Shown here: positions 1-7,777 of the stretch, piece by piece
How the letters are laid out: every line of letters begins with the position of its first letter
Numbering within the stretch: position 1 is the stretch's first letter
The notes under the pieces: model-generated
The model's database searches: none
What the model saw: the letters and a program-made list of their open reading frames with translations, nothing else
Told to the model about the DNA's origin: nothing
Assembly (NCBI GenBank): GCA_964385635.1
Contig: CAYLPU010000083.1
Span: 1 to 22,418, forward strand
Length of the DNA: 22,418 nt
DNA from: CAYLPU01 sp964385635
GTDB taxonomy: Bacteria > Chloroflexota > Anaerolineae > B4-G1
Direction of reading: 5' to 3'
Made by a program: the position numbers and the translations under genes

Positions 1-1090
1 AGAGAATCACAATAAACACAGCCTCAAGTGGTACAGCTTTTTGGGGGAACTTCCCCAGCGCATCACAAACCAGTTCACGATCTGCACCGGATCAACGTTC
101 AAATCGGTACACAACAAAGCTTGAGACCTGAATTTACCTTTCGGGTCACGGATCAGCACCCAACGAATGGGTAGAGGTGGCTTACCCGAATGATACCAAA
201 CGGCGGTGCGCGATACGATTTCTATCTGACGGCGTTTCTCACCATACCAATCTCGAATCGTCACCTTCTTCCAAACTGTTTTCTTGTCTCCCAGTATTTG
301 CTCGAGGCTTGGCAGGCGAGTCCCTTTCAAACGTGGCCGCCCTCTTTTGCCCGGCTTGCGGGTTGGGGCTGGCTTGTACAGGGCTGCGTCCAATCTCAGG
401 CGCGTCACCATGCAAATCGGATTCGGCAAGCGTCGCAGGCGATCCAGAAGCAAAATCGCTGCAAAACTGCTGTCGGCCACGACGACCAAAACTCGTTTCG
501 GCAGCCAACGACGCACTTGCAGCAGCATTTGACGGGCCCAATCGGTCAGCTTCTTGTGGCCGCGAGCTTTGCTCTCATAGTAACGCTCCGAAGGCGCCAA
601 GGTAGTCAGAAACGGCAGCGCCCACACGCGTTTCGCCCATGGGATCGGCACCAGCAACATCGCGCTCAACCACCTGAGGCCGCTTGCTTTGACAAAGTGA
701 CTACGACTCGATCGTACTGGGTCGCGATAGATTCCTTTTGCTTTGATCTTGGCTCCTCGTCGCCGCTCAAGCGTCTCGTCGATGCCCATCACCACCGGCC
801 CCTTGGGCACAGAGGTGTTGACCAAGAGCATCAGCAGGATGCGACTGGCTTCCAGGTTCGACCACACCGCTCGGCTCAGTACACGATGGTAGTTTTGAAA
901 GTGCTGTTCATCACTCAGACCCATCACGCGCAGCACAGAAGTGACCGTGCGTTTGCCTGGAGCGAGGATCGCTCCAATCAGCAAGACTTGTGCGCGACGC
1001 CAAACACGTTTGGAAAAGATATGCGCGAATCTCGAAATCAGTGTACAATCATCGTCTGGATAGCGCTGGGGTTTCCTCTCACAACCCAGA
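1..1090 (-). mobile_element. Remnant of an IS701-like insertion sequence
   Basis: The left edge holds a DDE transposase gene on the minus strand, the only convincing minus-strand gene in the window. I could not find matching terminal inverted repeats: the bases at 1-30 have no clear complement around 1040-1110. Both borders are therefore approximate, and the left end may lie outside the window. The host sequence to the right resumes within an ICMT-like gene tail, so the element probably inserted into, or recombined beside, a methyltransferase gene. Confidence 0.7.
7..1047 (-). pseudogene. IS701-family DDE transposase, C-terminally truncated
   Basis: The protein matches the DDE endonuclease typical of IS701-type elements. 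The N-terminal stretch reads FSKRVWRRAQVLLIGAILAP, followed by GKRTVTSVLRVMGL. The first catalytic Asp lies in VMGIDE and the second in VVVADSSF. The open frame has a TTG at 984, but the family-typical N-terminus continues in frame to about 1047 without an ATG, so the true start is lost or unusual. Complete members are roughly 400-450 residues. Here the frame leaves the family immediately after WFVMRW, exactly where the catalytic Glu of the DDE triad (W-x-x-E region) should follow, and ends after 15 unrelated residues. The enzyme should be inactive. The sharp loss of the C-terminus suggests an internal deletion of the element. Very confident as a transposase, fairly confident of the subfamily. 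Confidence 0.85.
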
Positions 1091-1107
1091 ACCTGGACGG
1101 TCTGCTC

Positions 1108-1305
1108 ATGTTCCCTGGTGTGTTTTTGGCCAACGTTGCGCAGGCGACCGCGGAGGAGAGATGGGACGTCGGTGCTCGGTTTCCGGCAGAGTATGAGGAG
1201 TATAGAAAGCGGACGAGGATGTTGGGCCCGGCGTGGTTCTGGGTGGCCCTGATGGGAATTTTGCTCGCCTTGGTGGGAGCTCCGTACCTGCTACGGCCGG
1301 GATGA
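1108..1305 (+). pseudogene. C-terminal remnant of an ICMT-like methyltransferase
   Basis: The reading frame from the ATG at 1108 gives 65 residues. They contain the characteristic tail of the isoprenylcysteine carboxyl methyltransferase (ICMT)/PEMT-like family: AEERWDVGARFPAEYEEY, a basic patch (RKRTRM), then a hydrophobic segment (WFWVALMGILLALVGAPYLL). In intact members this part follows four or more membrane segments and the R(H/N)P motif, all missing here. The frame runs back through the antisense of the transposase remnant without a stop, but that upstream stretch has no family resemblance. I read this as the 3' end of a gene cut by the insertion element. It overlaps nothing essential and lies 68 bases before the start of the next ICMT-like gene. 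Confidence 0.6.
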
Positions 1306-1373
1306 GCGCTGCACCGTGCCTCCCCGCTCCGAAGGGGGCGAGTGCTGGCGCGGATGATGGGAGGAAGGTGGTT

Positions 1374-2204
1374 ATGACTTCAGATGCTGCGCAGGCTCCA
1401 GAGAAAACCGGGATGAAGCTCATCGAAGCCCATGTCCCTGGCCTTTACAGCTTCAAGAGCATCGTGTATATCGCGGTCTGTTCCCTTGCGCCGCTCATCC
1501 TGGCACATCTTATCAACCTGGTTGGCTGGTGGACGCCCCTGGTCTCGACGGCAGCGTGGAACGTGTTGGCATTCTACCTGATGTCGAGGATGCCGCGGAA
1601 CGCGGAGAGAATCCGGGAGCACTATCGGGCGGCATATGGCGACCGGGCGTACCAGCGGTTCTTCTACCGTTACATCGTGTTGGTCGTCGGCCCGTGCGCG
1701 GTTGGCTTCTTTATGATACTGGCTGTGGAAAACAGCTCGTTTCTCCCAGCGCTCTACCCTTACGATCACGCACTGTACCAGACGCTTTCGCCGTGGTGGG
1801 TTTTCGTACCGATCGGCATTATTCTTCTTGTTTTCTCGGTACTGGCAATGCGCAAATCAATCAACGGTGGCTTCGACCGCGACACGGAGTTTTTTCTGTA
1901 CATCATCCATCCTGAGAAGTCATTCCCGATTCAGGGAGGGATGTACCAATACGTCCGCCACGCTCACTACGCGGAGGGTATCTGGATGGGAATCGCGCTG
2001 GCATTCCTGGCGCAGAATTGGATGGGCTTCGTTATGGCGTTTATGATGCTCCTGGAGTTTTATGCCATAGCGCGCATGGAGGACAAGGAGTTGACTCGCC
2101 GGTACGGGGCGTCGTTTGAAACGTACATCAGGAGCAAGCCGATGTTTTTCCCCAGGTTGAGGGACCTTGGGAGCTTCGTAAAGTTGGTTTTGGCCGGATC
2201 ATAA
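1374..2204 (+). CDS. ICMT/PEMT-like integral membrane methyltransferase
   Basis: Membrane methyltransferase of 276 residues, expected to use SAM to methylate a lipid-soluble substrate. The ATG at 1374 is chosen because GGAGGAAGG lies just before it; upstream GTG/ATG codons (1233, 1302) would add a low-complexity leader without a ribosome site. About five or six membrane segments are visible (for example IVYIAVCSLAPLILAHL, YIVLVVGPCAVGFFMIL, VFVPIGIILLVFSVLAM). The C-terminal family signature is present: GGMYQYVRHAHYAEG, then a double membrane segment, then MEDKELTRRYGASFETYI and a basic end. The usual R-H-P-x-Y motif reads R-H-A-H-Y, with the Pro replaced. The N-terminal half is longer than in short ICMT homologs (about 190 residues). 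It lies 18 bases before a UbiE-like methyltransferase, suggesting cotranscription. Substrate unknown. Confidence 0.8.
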   Translation: MTSDAAQAPEKTGMKLIEAHVPGLYSFKSIVYIAVCSLAPLILAHLINLVGWWTPLVSTAAWNVLAFYLMSRMPRNAERIREHYRAAYGDRAYQRFFYRYIVLVVGPCAVGFFMILAVENSSFLPALYPYDHALYQTLSPWWVFVPIGIILLVFSVLAMRKSINGGFDRDTEFFLYIIHPEKSFPIQGGMYQYVRHAHYAEGIWMGIALAFLAQNWMGFVMAFMMLLEFYAIARMEDKELTRRYGASFETYIRSKPMFFPRLRDLGSFVKLVLAGS

Positions 2205-2222
2205 CACTGTCGAGGAGTTCGG

Positions 2223-2915
2223 ATGAAACCCAAGCACTCTCGGTACCGGCATCGCTTCACGCACTTTACAGACGCTTTGATCCCCGTCTACAACTGGGGT
2301 TTCAGGAGGCTCGCCGGACGCGGTCACGAGGCGTTTCGCGAGCATATACTCGAACTGGCTGCATTGGAGGGTGGCGAGCAGGTGCTCGACGCCGGCTGTG
2401 GCACTGGGATGATGGCGCTGAGGATCGCGGCACGGTATACCGGCTGCACAGTACACGGCATTGACATTTCACCCAAGATGATCGCGGTTGCGCGCTGCGA
2501 TGCGGAGGAACAGGGTCTGACGGTGGGTTTCCGCGTTGGCTCGATCACCGACCTGCCGTATCCCGACGATTCTCTCGACGTGGTGATCACAAACATCATG
2601 TACCACCACCTCGACTTGGCGGAGAAGCGGCAGGCTGTCGCCGAGATCGCGCGGGTACTACGTGGCCCTGAGCCTGCTCGCACTGAGCGCAGCCGAAGGG
2701 TCGAAGGGAGGCCTGGCGGACGCTACGTCTCGGCCGAATTCGGCCCGCGCGCCGACAACGCGCTGCGGCGGCACCTGGCCAAGGGTGAGTACACGCTTTA
2801 CCCATCCCATCTGACCGAGGCCAGTTTGGCCATCACCCACGAGGAACTGGGCGTGTTTGCGTGGGGGAAAAAGGTGTTCTACCGCGTGGCCGTCAAGCAG
2901 GCCGATCCAATGTGA
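2223..2915 (+). CDS. UbiE-like class I SAM methyltransferase with repeat insertion
   Basis: Cytosolic methyltransferase of 230 residues with a Rossmann-type SAM fold. Motif I is VLDAGCGTGMMAL (residues 54-66), the acidic strand is GIDISPKMIAVA (79-90), and motif II/III is DLPYPDDSLDVVITNIMYHH (110-129). A GAGGAG site precedes the ATG. After the post-motif helix EIARVLR the family normally continues directly into PGGR(Y/F)VSAEFGP. Here 16 residues (148-163, rich in Arg and Glu) are inserted in frame, and the DNA (2664-2711) looks like a dispersed GC-rich palindromic repeat. The C-terminus (HLAKGEYTLYPSHL, ITHEELGVFAWG) is otherwise intact. The insertion sits in the loop before strand beta-5, so it may be tolerated or may impair activity. 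Flanked by two ICMT-like genes. Confidence 0.85.
   Translation: MKPKHSRYRHRFTHFTDALIPVYNWGFRRLAGRGHEAFREHILELAALEGGEQVLDAGCGTGMMALRIAARYTGCTVHGIDISPKMIAVARCDAEEQGLTVGFRVGSITDLPYPDDSLDVVITNIMYHHLDLAEKRQAVAEIARVLRGPEPARTERSRRVEGRPGGRYVSAEFGPRADNALRRHLAKGEYTLYPSHLTEASLAITHEELGVFAWGKKVFYRVAVKQADPM
2664..2711 (+). repeat. 48-bp in-frame insertion resembling a dispersed palindromic repeat
   Basis: The segment begins GGCCCTGAGCCTGCTCGCAC and contains the motif GAGCGCAGCCGAAGGG. It is a multiple of three and contains no stop in the host frame. The flanks GGCCCT and GGCCT are similar, as a small target duplication might leave. Sequences of the form CCTTCG...GCTCAG are familiar as interspersed repeats in several large bacterial genomes; that comparison is from memory. 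No second copy was found in this window. Confidence 0.55.
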
Positions 2916-2929
2916 GGGGAAGGAACCCT

Positions 2930-3487
2930 TTGGCACGGGTGATGATCCTGGCCGGGCTTTTCGTCTTCACAGCCTTCGTCGCGGGCGTCAATTTCCTGCG
3001 GCGGCTGCGTGGAGAGACGCGGCTTGGTGAGTTCCCGATCCACCCTGTGTCCTTCGTTGTTGGCAAGCTGGCCATGGGCATCTCGTGGGGGTTCCTGTTC
3101 GTGCAGGCGGCAGGGGTGCAGTTGAACCTTTTTCCCGTCTCCGAGGCTCTCGCGTATGTCTCAGCTGTCCTGCTTCTGCTGGGGATCGCTTTCGTCATTC
3201 CCGCCTTCCTGTGCCTGGGGAGCGATTCCAAATTTGGCGTATCCGACGATTCGGGTGGACTAAGGACGACCGGGATTTATCGAATTAGCCGCAATCCGAT
3301 GTATCTGGGGTTCTACCTGGTGACACTGGCTTCGTTGATATCGGTGCCCCATCCGGTGAATATCGGCTGCGGGCTGATAGGGATAGTCGTTCACCATCGA
3401 ATCGTCCTGGCGGAGGAACGCTTCCTGCAGAAGAAGCACGGCGCTTCCTACGAGGCCTACAGGCGCAGGGTCAGGAGGTACATCTAG
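2930..3487 (+). CDS. ICMT-like membrane methyltransferase
   Basis: A protein of about 185 residues, the normal size for short bacterial ICMT homologs. About four or five membrane segments are visible (VMILAGLFVFTAFVAGV, FVVGKLAMGISWGFLFV, LAYVSAVLLLLGIAFVIPAF, FYLVTLASLISV). The diagnostic segment is GIYRISRNPMYLGF followed by AEERFLQKKHGASYEAYRR, with RNPMY standing for the R(H/N)PxY SAM-binding motif and the E-E pair that closes the active site. The start is uncertain: AGGGGAAGGA at 2914-2924 suits a TTG at 2930 best, while GTG 2939 and ATG 2942 are possible. It lies only 14 bases after the UbiE-like gene, so the two are probably cotranscribed. Likely reaction is SAM-dependent methylation of a hydrophobic substrate, identity unknown. 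Confidence 0.85.
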   Translation: MARVMILAGLFVFTAFVAGVNFLRRLRGETRLGEFPIHPVSFVVGKLAMGISWGFLFVQAAGVQLNLFPVSEALAYVSAVLLLLGIAFVIPAFLCLGSDSKFGVSDDSGGLRTTGIYRISRNPMYLGFYLVTLASLISVPHPVNIGCGLIGIVVHHRIVLAEERFLQKKHGASYEAYRRRVRRYI

Positions 3488-3543
3488 TCTCGGGAAGGCA
3501 TTGAGGAGAGAGTAGATGGCGTTCACGGTAAAGGAGATGACGG

Positions 3544-4206
3544 ATGAGTGTAATTCAGAGTGACTATTACACGTCGCGGAGCCGCAAGTTGCTCAAGCAG
3601 TTGGACAAGTTCCTAACCCAATTGAGGGCTCTCCTGGTCGAGCGTTATGGGGAGGTGCAAGCAGCAACCATGCACCGGGAGACTTTGGACGAGTACGAAC
3701 GGCTTATTCCTGACCTTCCTTACATCGGCAGAGGGAACCTTTTTACCGGGAACCTGGTTCAATCTGCCTGGGCGTTGGCCTTGTATCGCGTGATCCGGCG
3801 TCACGGAGGGTCGGTAGAGGAAGCGGGCGAGATCATTCATCGCGCTGTAGAAGCGGAGGTCAGTCGAAAGCCTGCATTTCTGCGCCGCCTGAAGGGCAAG
3901 TTCAGGCTTTCCAGGTGGGCTGTACGCATGATGCAGAATGCCGCCCGGCGTTCACAGAAGCGGGAATACCCGGGTGATTGGGTTTTCGAGGTCGTTGAGG
4001 GCGACGGTAGGGCATTCGATGTGGGAATGGATGTCACCGAGTGTGGCATCGTCAAATTCCTCCACGCGCAGGACGCGGATGAGCTGTCACCCTATCTTTG
4101 CGATCTCGACTATCTCGTGTACCAGGCAACAGGGGTGGAACTGCGCCGCACGATGACCCTATCGTGGGGCTGTGAAAGGTGCGATTTTCGTATGTTGGGC
4201 AAGTAG
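3544..4206 (+). CDS. L-2-amino-thiazoline-4-carboxylic acid hydrolase-like protein
   Basis: A 220-residue soluble protein resembling the ATC hydrolase family, named after an enzyme of L-cysteine formation from 2-amino-thiazoline-4-carboxylate; most family members are uncharacterised. The recognisable part is the C-terminal third: MDVTECGIVKFL (162-173), DELSPYLCDLDYLVYQATGV (179-198) and the closing GCERCDF (209-215). Cys167, Cys186, Cys210 and Cys213 are the obvious candidates for catalysis or metal binding. The N-terminal half is helical and basic. The ATG at 3544 follows GGAGATGACGG, and it lies 56 bases after the preceding ICMT-like gene. The family is often found near methyltransferases and regulators in clostridia and Chloroflexota (recollection, not checked). 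The real substrate may not be ATC. Confidence 0.7.
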   Translation: MSVIQSDYYTSRSRKLLKQLDKFLTQLRALLVERYGEVQAATMHRETLDEYERLIPDLPYIGRGNLFTGNLVQSAWALALYRVIRRHGGSVEEAGEIIHRAVEAEVSRKPAFLRRLKGKFRLSRWAVRMMQNAARRSQKREYPGDWVFEVVEGDGRAFDVGMDVTECGIVKFLHAQDADELSPYLCDLDYLVYQATGVELRRTMTLSWGCERCDFRMLGK

Positions 4207-4230
4207 TCAGGTAGTCAGGACAGGGAGATC

Positions 4231-4893
4231 ATGACAAAAATGGCTTCTGAACGGGCATTCCGGTTGTACTTGTATAGCACCGCGCTCCTGATTATTGTTC
4301 TCGTGGGTCTCGTGCTGTTGGGAACTGTGATGCTTCTCGTACTGCAACGTATCTGGTCAATCCCTGACTGGATACAATACGTGGCTTTGACTGCGGTGAT
4401 CGCCGTGGCGTTCGTTTCCTCCTGCTATCTGGCTGCAAGACCCGCGAGACTTGAGATCAATGATCGTGGAGTGACGATAGAGCAAAAGAAGAGAGAGGCC
4501 AAGACGGTACTGTGGGAGGATATCAAAAAGTATGCGTACTATGACGAACTGATGCTGCATAGTCTCAAAGTCTCATTGCGAAGCGATGAGACTTTGTCGA
4601 TCATCGACTTTAAGTGGAATGACAATGCAGGCCTCCAATCTTTCCTGCAGCAATTCGAGTCCGGATTGAACGCAAGTCGCGATAGAGTTGCGACAGATAC
4701 TGTAGAGAAATCAAAGACGTTCTATGAATCCAGGAAGAAGGTCGCAGTCACAGTTGCCCTATTGGTGGCGTATGTCTGCTTGGTGGCCGTCCTGTGGACA
4801 AGAGATGCCTTCGGCTCCTGGAATCCAGTCGTGCTGTACTACTTCTGGGTCGTGCCTGTGGCGTTTTTCGCCAAGATGCTAAAGGCAAAGTGA
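4231..4893 (+). CDS. Unknown membrane protein with central PH-like soluble region
   Basis: I do not recognise a family with certainty. The 220-residue product has two N-terminal membrane helices (residues about 12-37 and 47-70), a soluble middle of about 85 residues, and two C-terminal helices (about 170-187 and 199-216). The middle reads RLEINDRGVTIEQ ... VLWEDIKKYAYYDE ... LKVSLRSDETLSIIDF, the pattern of a bacterial PH-type (bPH) beta-sandwich in small membrane proteins. A GGGAGA site precedes the ATG. Base composition is somewhat less GC-rich than neighbouring genes. It lies between the ATC-hydrolase-like gene and another unknown membrane protein. A structural role in the membrane is possible, but no function is claimed. 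Confidence 0.65.
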   Translation: MTKMASERAFRLYLYSTALLIIVLVGLVLLGTVMLLVLQRIWSIPDWIQYVALTAVIAVAFVSSCYLAARPARLEINDRGVTIEQKKREAKTVLWEDIKKYAYYDELMLHSLKVSLRSDETLSIIDFKWNDNAGLQSFLQQFESGLNASRDRVATDTVEKSKTFYESRKKVAVTVALLVAYVCLVAVLWTRDAFGSWNPVVLYYFWVVPVAFFAKMLKAK

Positions 4894-4945
4894 ATGCCGC
4901 TTGAGAGGCGAGTGACATGGTAGGCACGAAAGAAAGGGTAGGAAT

Positions 4946-5488
4946 ATGCAATTCTCGCTGAAACGCGTACTTGTCGATGGCACGATCTTGAACGTGCTGA
5001 TTTCGATTATCGTTTACGGATCCATCTACGTCAACCCGCTGTTCTGGGTCAGTGACTATCCACCGGACATTCAGGAGGCGGTGGGTCCCGTTGACGTTCC
5101 CATCGGCCAGAAGCTCGTCGTGGGCGTGCTCCTTCTCTGCATTGTCGTCGGCGTGCCACTCTACTCGAACGCCAGGCTACGGCGGCAGAATAATGGGAAA
5201 CTGTCTTTCCCGGCGGCTTTCGCCAACAGTGCGCTGATCGCGTTTTACTTTGCCGTGTGGGATCTGCTGATCCTCGATTGGCTCATTTTCGTCACCATCC
5301 AGCCGGACTTTATCGTGATCCCAGGCACAGAGGGTTTGACAGGTTACAAGGATTACGGGTTCCACTTCGAGGTGAGCTTTCTGGGATGGACGCAGTGGAT
5401 CTCCATCCTCGTCGCCGGCTTGGTCCTGGGAGGCCTTTCGATGATCCGGCTGGGCGGCAAGCGGCGATCCGAGGAGACCGCAGCGTGA
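4946..5488 (+). CDS. Unknown four-helix membrane protein
   Basis: Unrecognised protein of 180 residues. Four hydrophobic helices are visible: about 8-29 (VDGTILNVLISIIVYGSIYV), 55-76 (QKLVVGVLLLCIVVGVPLY), 90-118 (a long stretch including FYFAVWDLLILDWLIFV), and 148-168 (WISILVAGLVLGGLSMI). Between helices 3 and 4 an extended segment contains FIVIPGTEG and YKDYGFHFE, which could form an aromatic/acidic pocket at the membrane surface. The C-terminus is basic (GGKRRSEET). The ATG at 4946 follows GGGTAGGAAT. It lies 52 bases after the preceding membrane protein. The 80 bases after its stop hold no gene I can support. Confidence 0.65.
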   Translation: MQFSLKRVLVDGTILNVLISIIVYGSIYVNPLFWVSDYPPDIQEAVGPVDVPIGQKLVVGVLLLCIVVGVPLYSNARLRRQNNGKLSFPAAFANSALIAFYFAVWDLLILDWLIFVTIQPDFIVIPGTEGLTGYKDYGFHFEVSFLGWTQWISILVAGLVLGGLSMIRLGGKRRSEETAA

Positions 5489-5568
5489 TACTACTACGCC
5501 AGGAACGAGGCCAGGCTGCTCAAGGAGCATCAGGGGACGGCGACAATGGGCCAAGGGATTAAAGTGAC

Positions 5569-6429
5569 ATGAAGCAGATGCCTCCCATTAATATCCAGAT
5601 CAGTGATCAGTGTATTTCGTGCGGCGCTTGTGTTCAAGTTTGCCCCATGGGGGTTCTGTTATATGAAAATCCTTTGCAATCAAAAAAGCCAACGATTACA
5701 GATGCATCAGTATGTATCTGTTGTGGGCAATGTTTGGCCGTATGTCCACAAGACGCTATTACCAATAGTCATCTGGAATTAGATGACTTTCCCAAAATCG
5801 ATGCCGTACCATCGGTTGAGTGGAATCAATTCATAGCATTAACTCGTCAACGCCGCAGTATAAGGAATTTTTCTCACGATAAACCCGTTCCTCGGGAATT
5901 AATTGAAAAAATCCTCGATGAATCAACACGCTATGCACCTACAGGTCATAATCGTCAAGCGGCAGAAATTCTGATCATTGGAGGGAAACATCTTGAGGAA
6001 ATACGCAATGAAATAAATGCGGTCATCCTCCGTTTGTATAAATATCTAAAATACACGCATTGGATTTCTGAAGAATTGGAGCTGCATTGGAGGCAAATGC
6101 GTCTGTGGAAACGTATGATCGAGTCAGGACTAGATCCTGCTACCCGCAATGCGCCTTGTATCGCACTGTTCATCACAGACAATCGAGTGAAAGAAAATGA
6201 AATAGACGCTGCCATTTTATCCTATCAGACTCTTCTCTCAGCGGAAATTCTGGGACTAAACTCGTGTTACTTTGGAGCACTGAGGAACTCGCTGCCATTT
6301 TCCAGGAAATTGCACAAACTTCTTAATCTACCGCTTCATCGAATCGTGGTATGCGGACTTTTGTTGGGATACACACAAATCAAATATCGTAGGCTTGTAA
6401 GCCGAAAAGCGCTAAGAGTTTATGGATAG
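5569..6429 (+). CDS. Ferredoxin-nitroreductase fusion protein
   Basis: A 286-residue redox enzyme. Residues 1-65 form a 2x[4Fe-4S] ferredoxin domain with two complete CxxCxxCxxxCP motifs (Cys15-18-21-25 and Cys49-52-55-59). Residues about 90-286 form an FMN-binding nitroreductase-family domain: RQRRSIRNF (93-101), the phosphate-binding RYAPTGHNRQ (121-130) and the C-terminal VVCGLLLGY. Such proteins pass electrons from the iron-sulfur clusters to flavin for reduction of nitro, quinone or other organic substrates in anaerobes. The gene stands out by composition: 6001-6060 has 20 G/C in 60 bases by my count, while most neighbours are well above half. That points to separate acquisition. It ends 9 bases before the MBL gene, so it may be cotranscribed with it. 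The physiological substrate is unknown. Confidence 0.9.
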   Translation: MKQMPPINIQISDQCISCGACVQVCPMGVLLYENPLQSKKPTITDASVCICCGQCLAVCPQDAITNSHLELDDFPKIDAVPSVEWNQFIALTRQRRSIRNFSHDKPVPRELIEKILDESTRYAPTGHNRQAAEILIIGGKHLEEIRNEINAVILRLYKYLKYTHWISEELELHWRQMRLWKRMIESGLDPATRNAPCIALFITDNRVKENEIDAAILSYQTLLSAEILGLNSCYFGALRNSLPFSRKLHKLLNLPLHRIVVCGLLLGYTQIKYRRLVSRKALRVYG

Positions 6430-6438
6430 AAAATAGAA

Positions 6439-7176
6439 ATGACAGTCAGAAACGGTATTAAATGCATCGCGATACGCATGATCCGTTGCTTCTTGGTACC
6501 ATGCGACGGTGGGTACTTGATGATCGATACCAACATGCCGGGCACGTACGGTCGCTTTCTGGACAAGTTGCGCGGCCTGGGGATTGACCTGGCCGATATA
6601 AAGTACCTCTTGTTGACCCATCATCACGACGATCACGTGGGATTTGCAGCCGATCTATTGCACGACACCGATGCCAGGGTGATCGTGCACGAACTTGCCG
6701 TTCCCATCCTGCACAGAGGGCAGGCGCAGAATCCGTTCACAAAGAAGGGCATGGACCGAGGGCGGTTCTTGAATCCCTGGGCCCGGTATAGCATGATGCT
6801 TCTGTCTGCATTTGTGCAGCGGGGATGGGGGTATCTGCCGGTAGAGGTCGGCGATAGGGATTTCGTGGTTCAGGGGGATGAGCCAGGCCTGCTCCAAGAG
6901 ATTGGCATCGATGGGGTGATTTTGCATACGCCTGGCCACAGCCAGGATTCCATCTCGATCGTGCTCGCAGATGGCAGCGCGTTTGTGGGAGACACGGCCA
7001 TGAATTTCATGAGGTTCTTCGGGACCCGGTATAGGCCGATCTATGCCGAGGATTATGACAAAGTGTACGAGAGCTGGCACAAACTGATTGAACACGGAGC
7101 GAGCGTCATCTATACTGCCCACGGAGCGCCATTTAGCGCAGATGAGTTGAAGCGGCACATAGGCTGGGAGGGCTGA
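6439..7176 (+). CDS. MBL-fold metallo-hydrolase
   Basis: A 245-residue metallo-beta-lactamase superfamily hydrolase, soluble, with a full set of metal ligands: THHHDDHVG (His61, His63, Asp65, His66), TPGH (His167), GDTA (Asp185) and TAHG (His228). The complete HxHxDH motif predicts a two-metal (Zn or Fe) site. The N-terminal beta strands carry CFLVPCDGGYLMIDT, usual for this fold. Between the metal loops lies an insertion of about 60 residues with basic and aromatic content (PFTKKGMDRGRFLNPWARY), which may form the substrate lid. It starts 9 bases after the nitroreductase and stops just before the GTG of the next methyltransferase, so the three are probably an operon. The substrate could be a thioester, lactone or phosphoester and cannot be told from sequence. 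Confidence 0.88.
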   Translation: MTVRNGIKCIAIRMIRCFLVPCDGGYLMIDTNMPGTYGRFLDKLRGLGIDLADIKYLLLTHHHDDHVGFAADLLHDTDARVIVHELAVPILHRGQAQNPFTKKGMDRGRFLNPWARYSMMLLSAFVQRGWGYLPVEVGDRDFVVQGDEPGLLQEIGIDGVILHTPGHSQDSISIVLADGSAFVGDTAMNFMRFFGTRYRPIYAEDYDKVYESWHKLIEHGASVIYTAHGAPFSADELKRHIGWEG

Positions 7177-7177
7177 A

Positions 7178-7777
7178 GTGAAAAGATCATCGCTAACGCA
7201 CGGACGGATCTTTGACGACGAACCATTCGCTGAGCGGTATGCGGAGCGCCACCGCAAAATGGCCGAAAGGTTCGGGCACGAGTATGCCGAGAAACTGGTC
7301 TCGCGCGGGTTCTATAAGGGTAGGATCATGGACGCCGGCTGCGGATTTGGCGGGATGAACATCGTCCTCGCCCATCGGTTCGCCGATAGCGAGATTGTCG
7401 GCATCGACCTGTCCGATCCACTCCTGCGGCTGGCGAACCGCTCTGCCCAGGCAGCCAACCTGGGCGATAGGGTCAGGTTCGAGAAGGCAGACGTGCACCA
7501 AATCCCGTATGACGACGACTCGTTTGACGCAGTGATCAACACCAACATGGCGCACCTCGTCGACGATCCTGTGCGGATGTTGAACGAGATCGAACGGATA
7601 CTCGTTCCGGACGGGTGTTTGTTCATCGCCGATGTCAGGCGCTCTTGGATTGGCCTGCTGGACAAGACGTTCAAGTCAGCCTTGACGCTGGATGAAGCCA
7701 AGGAACTGATCGATCGATCGAATGTCCGAGAGGGAAGCTTTTCCTCGAGCCTTCTCTGGTGGCGGTTTGAGGCGTGA
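7178..7777 (+). CDS. Class I SAM-dependent methyltransferase
   Basis: Methyltransferase of 199 residues with GTG start; GGGAGGG at 7166-7172 supports it, and the start follows the MBL stop by one base. Motif I is IMDAGCGFGGMNIVL, the SAM-ribose strand is GIDLSDPLLRLA, and later motifs are DVHQIPYDDDSFDAVINTNM and RMLNEIERILVPDGCLFIADVR. The segment after motif III is short: the protein ends soon after ALTLDEAKELIDRS...LLWWRFEA, near the expected end for this compact subgroup. The stop codon overlaps the GTG of a 29-codon ICMT-like remnant (TGA 7775-7777, GTG 7774). The residues do not reveal the methyl acceptor; its partner genes suggest a small molecule rather than RNA. Confidence 0.87.
   Translation: MKRSSLTHGRIFDDEPFAERYAERHRKMAERFGHEYAEKLVSRGFYKGRIMDAGCGFGGMNIVLAHRFADSEIVGIDLSDPLLRLANRSAQAANLGDRVRFEKADVHQIPYDDDSFDAVINTNMAHLVDDPVRMLNEIERILVPDGCLFIADVRRSWIGLLDKTFKSALTLDEAKELIDRSNVREGSFSSSLLWWRFEA

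Noticed and set aside
190..1107. Long plus-strand frame opposite the transposase
   Set aside because: It is antisense to a recognised transposase and shows no family features; only its last 65 codons (1108-1305) look like a real gene tail.
1306..1373. CCCC...GGGG stem before the ICMT-like gene at 1374
   Set aside because: Short G/C arms with an 8-base loop are expected by chance in this composition.
3514..3561. 15-codon frame before and overlapping the ATC-hydrolase-like gene
   Set aside because: Very short and has no support beyond a nearby GAGGAG; probably chance.
4203..4218. Tandem GTAGTCAG repeat
   Set aside because: Only two 8-base copies overlapping a stop codon; no further units or function evident.
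5489..5568. Possible gene tail in the gap before the nitroreductase
   Set aside because: One frame is open (YYYARNEARLLKEHQ...), but it is too short and not recognisable; treated as intergenic.
6655..7257. 200-codon minus-strand frame
   Set aside because: Antisense to the MBL gene, His/Pro/Arg-rich composition typical of shadow frames in GC-rich DNA.
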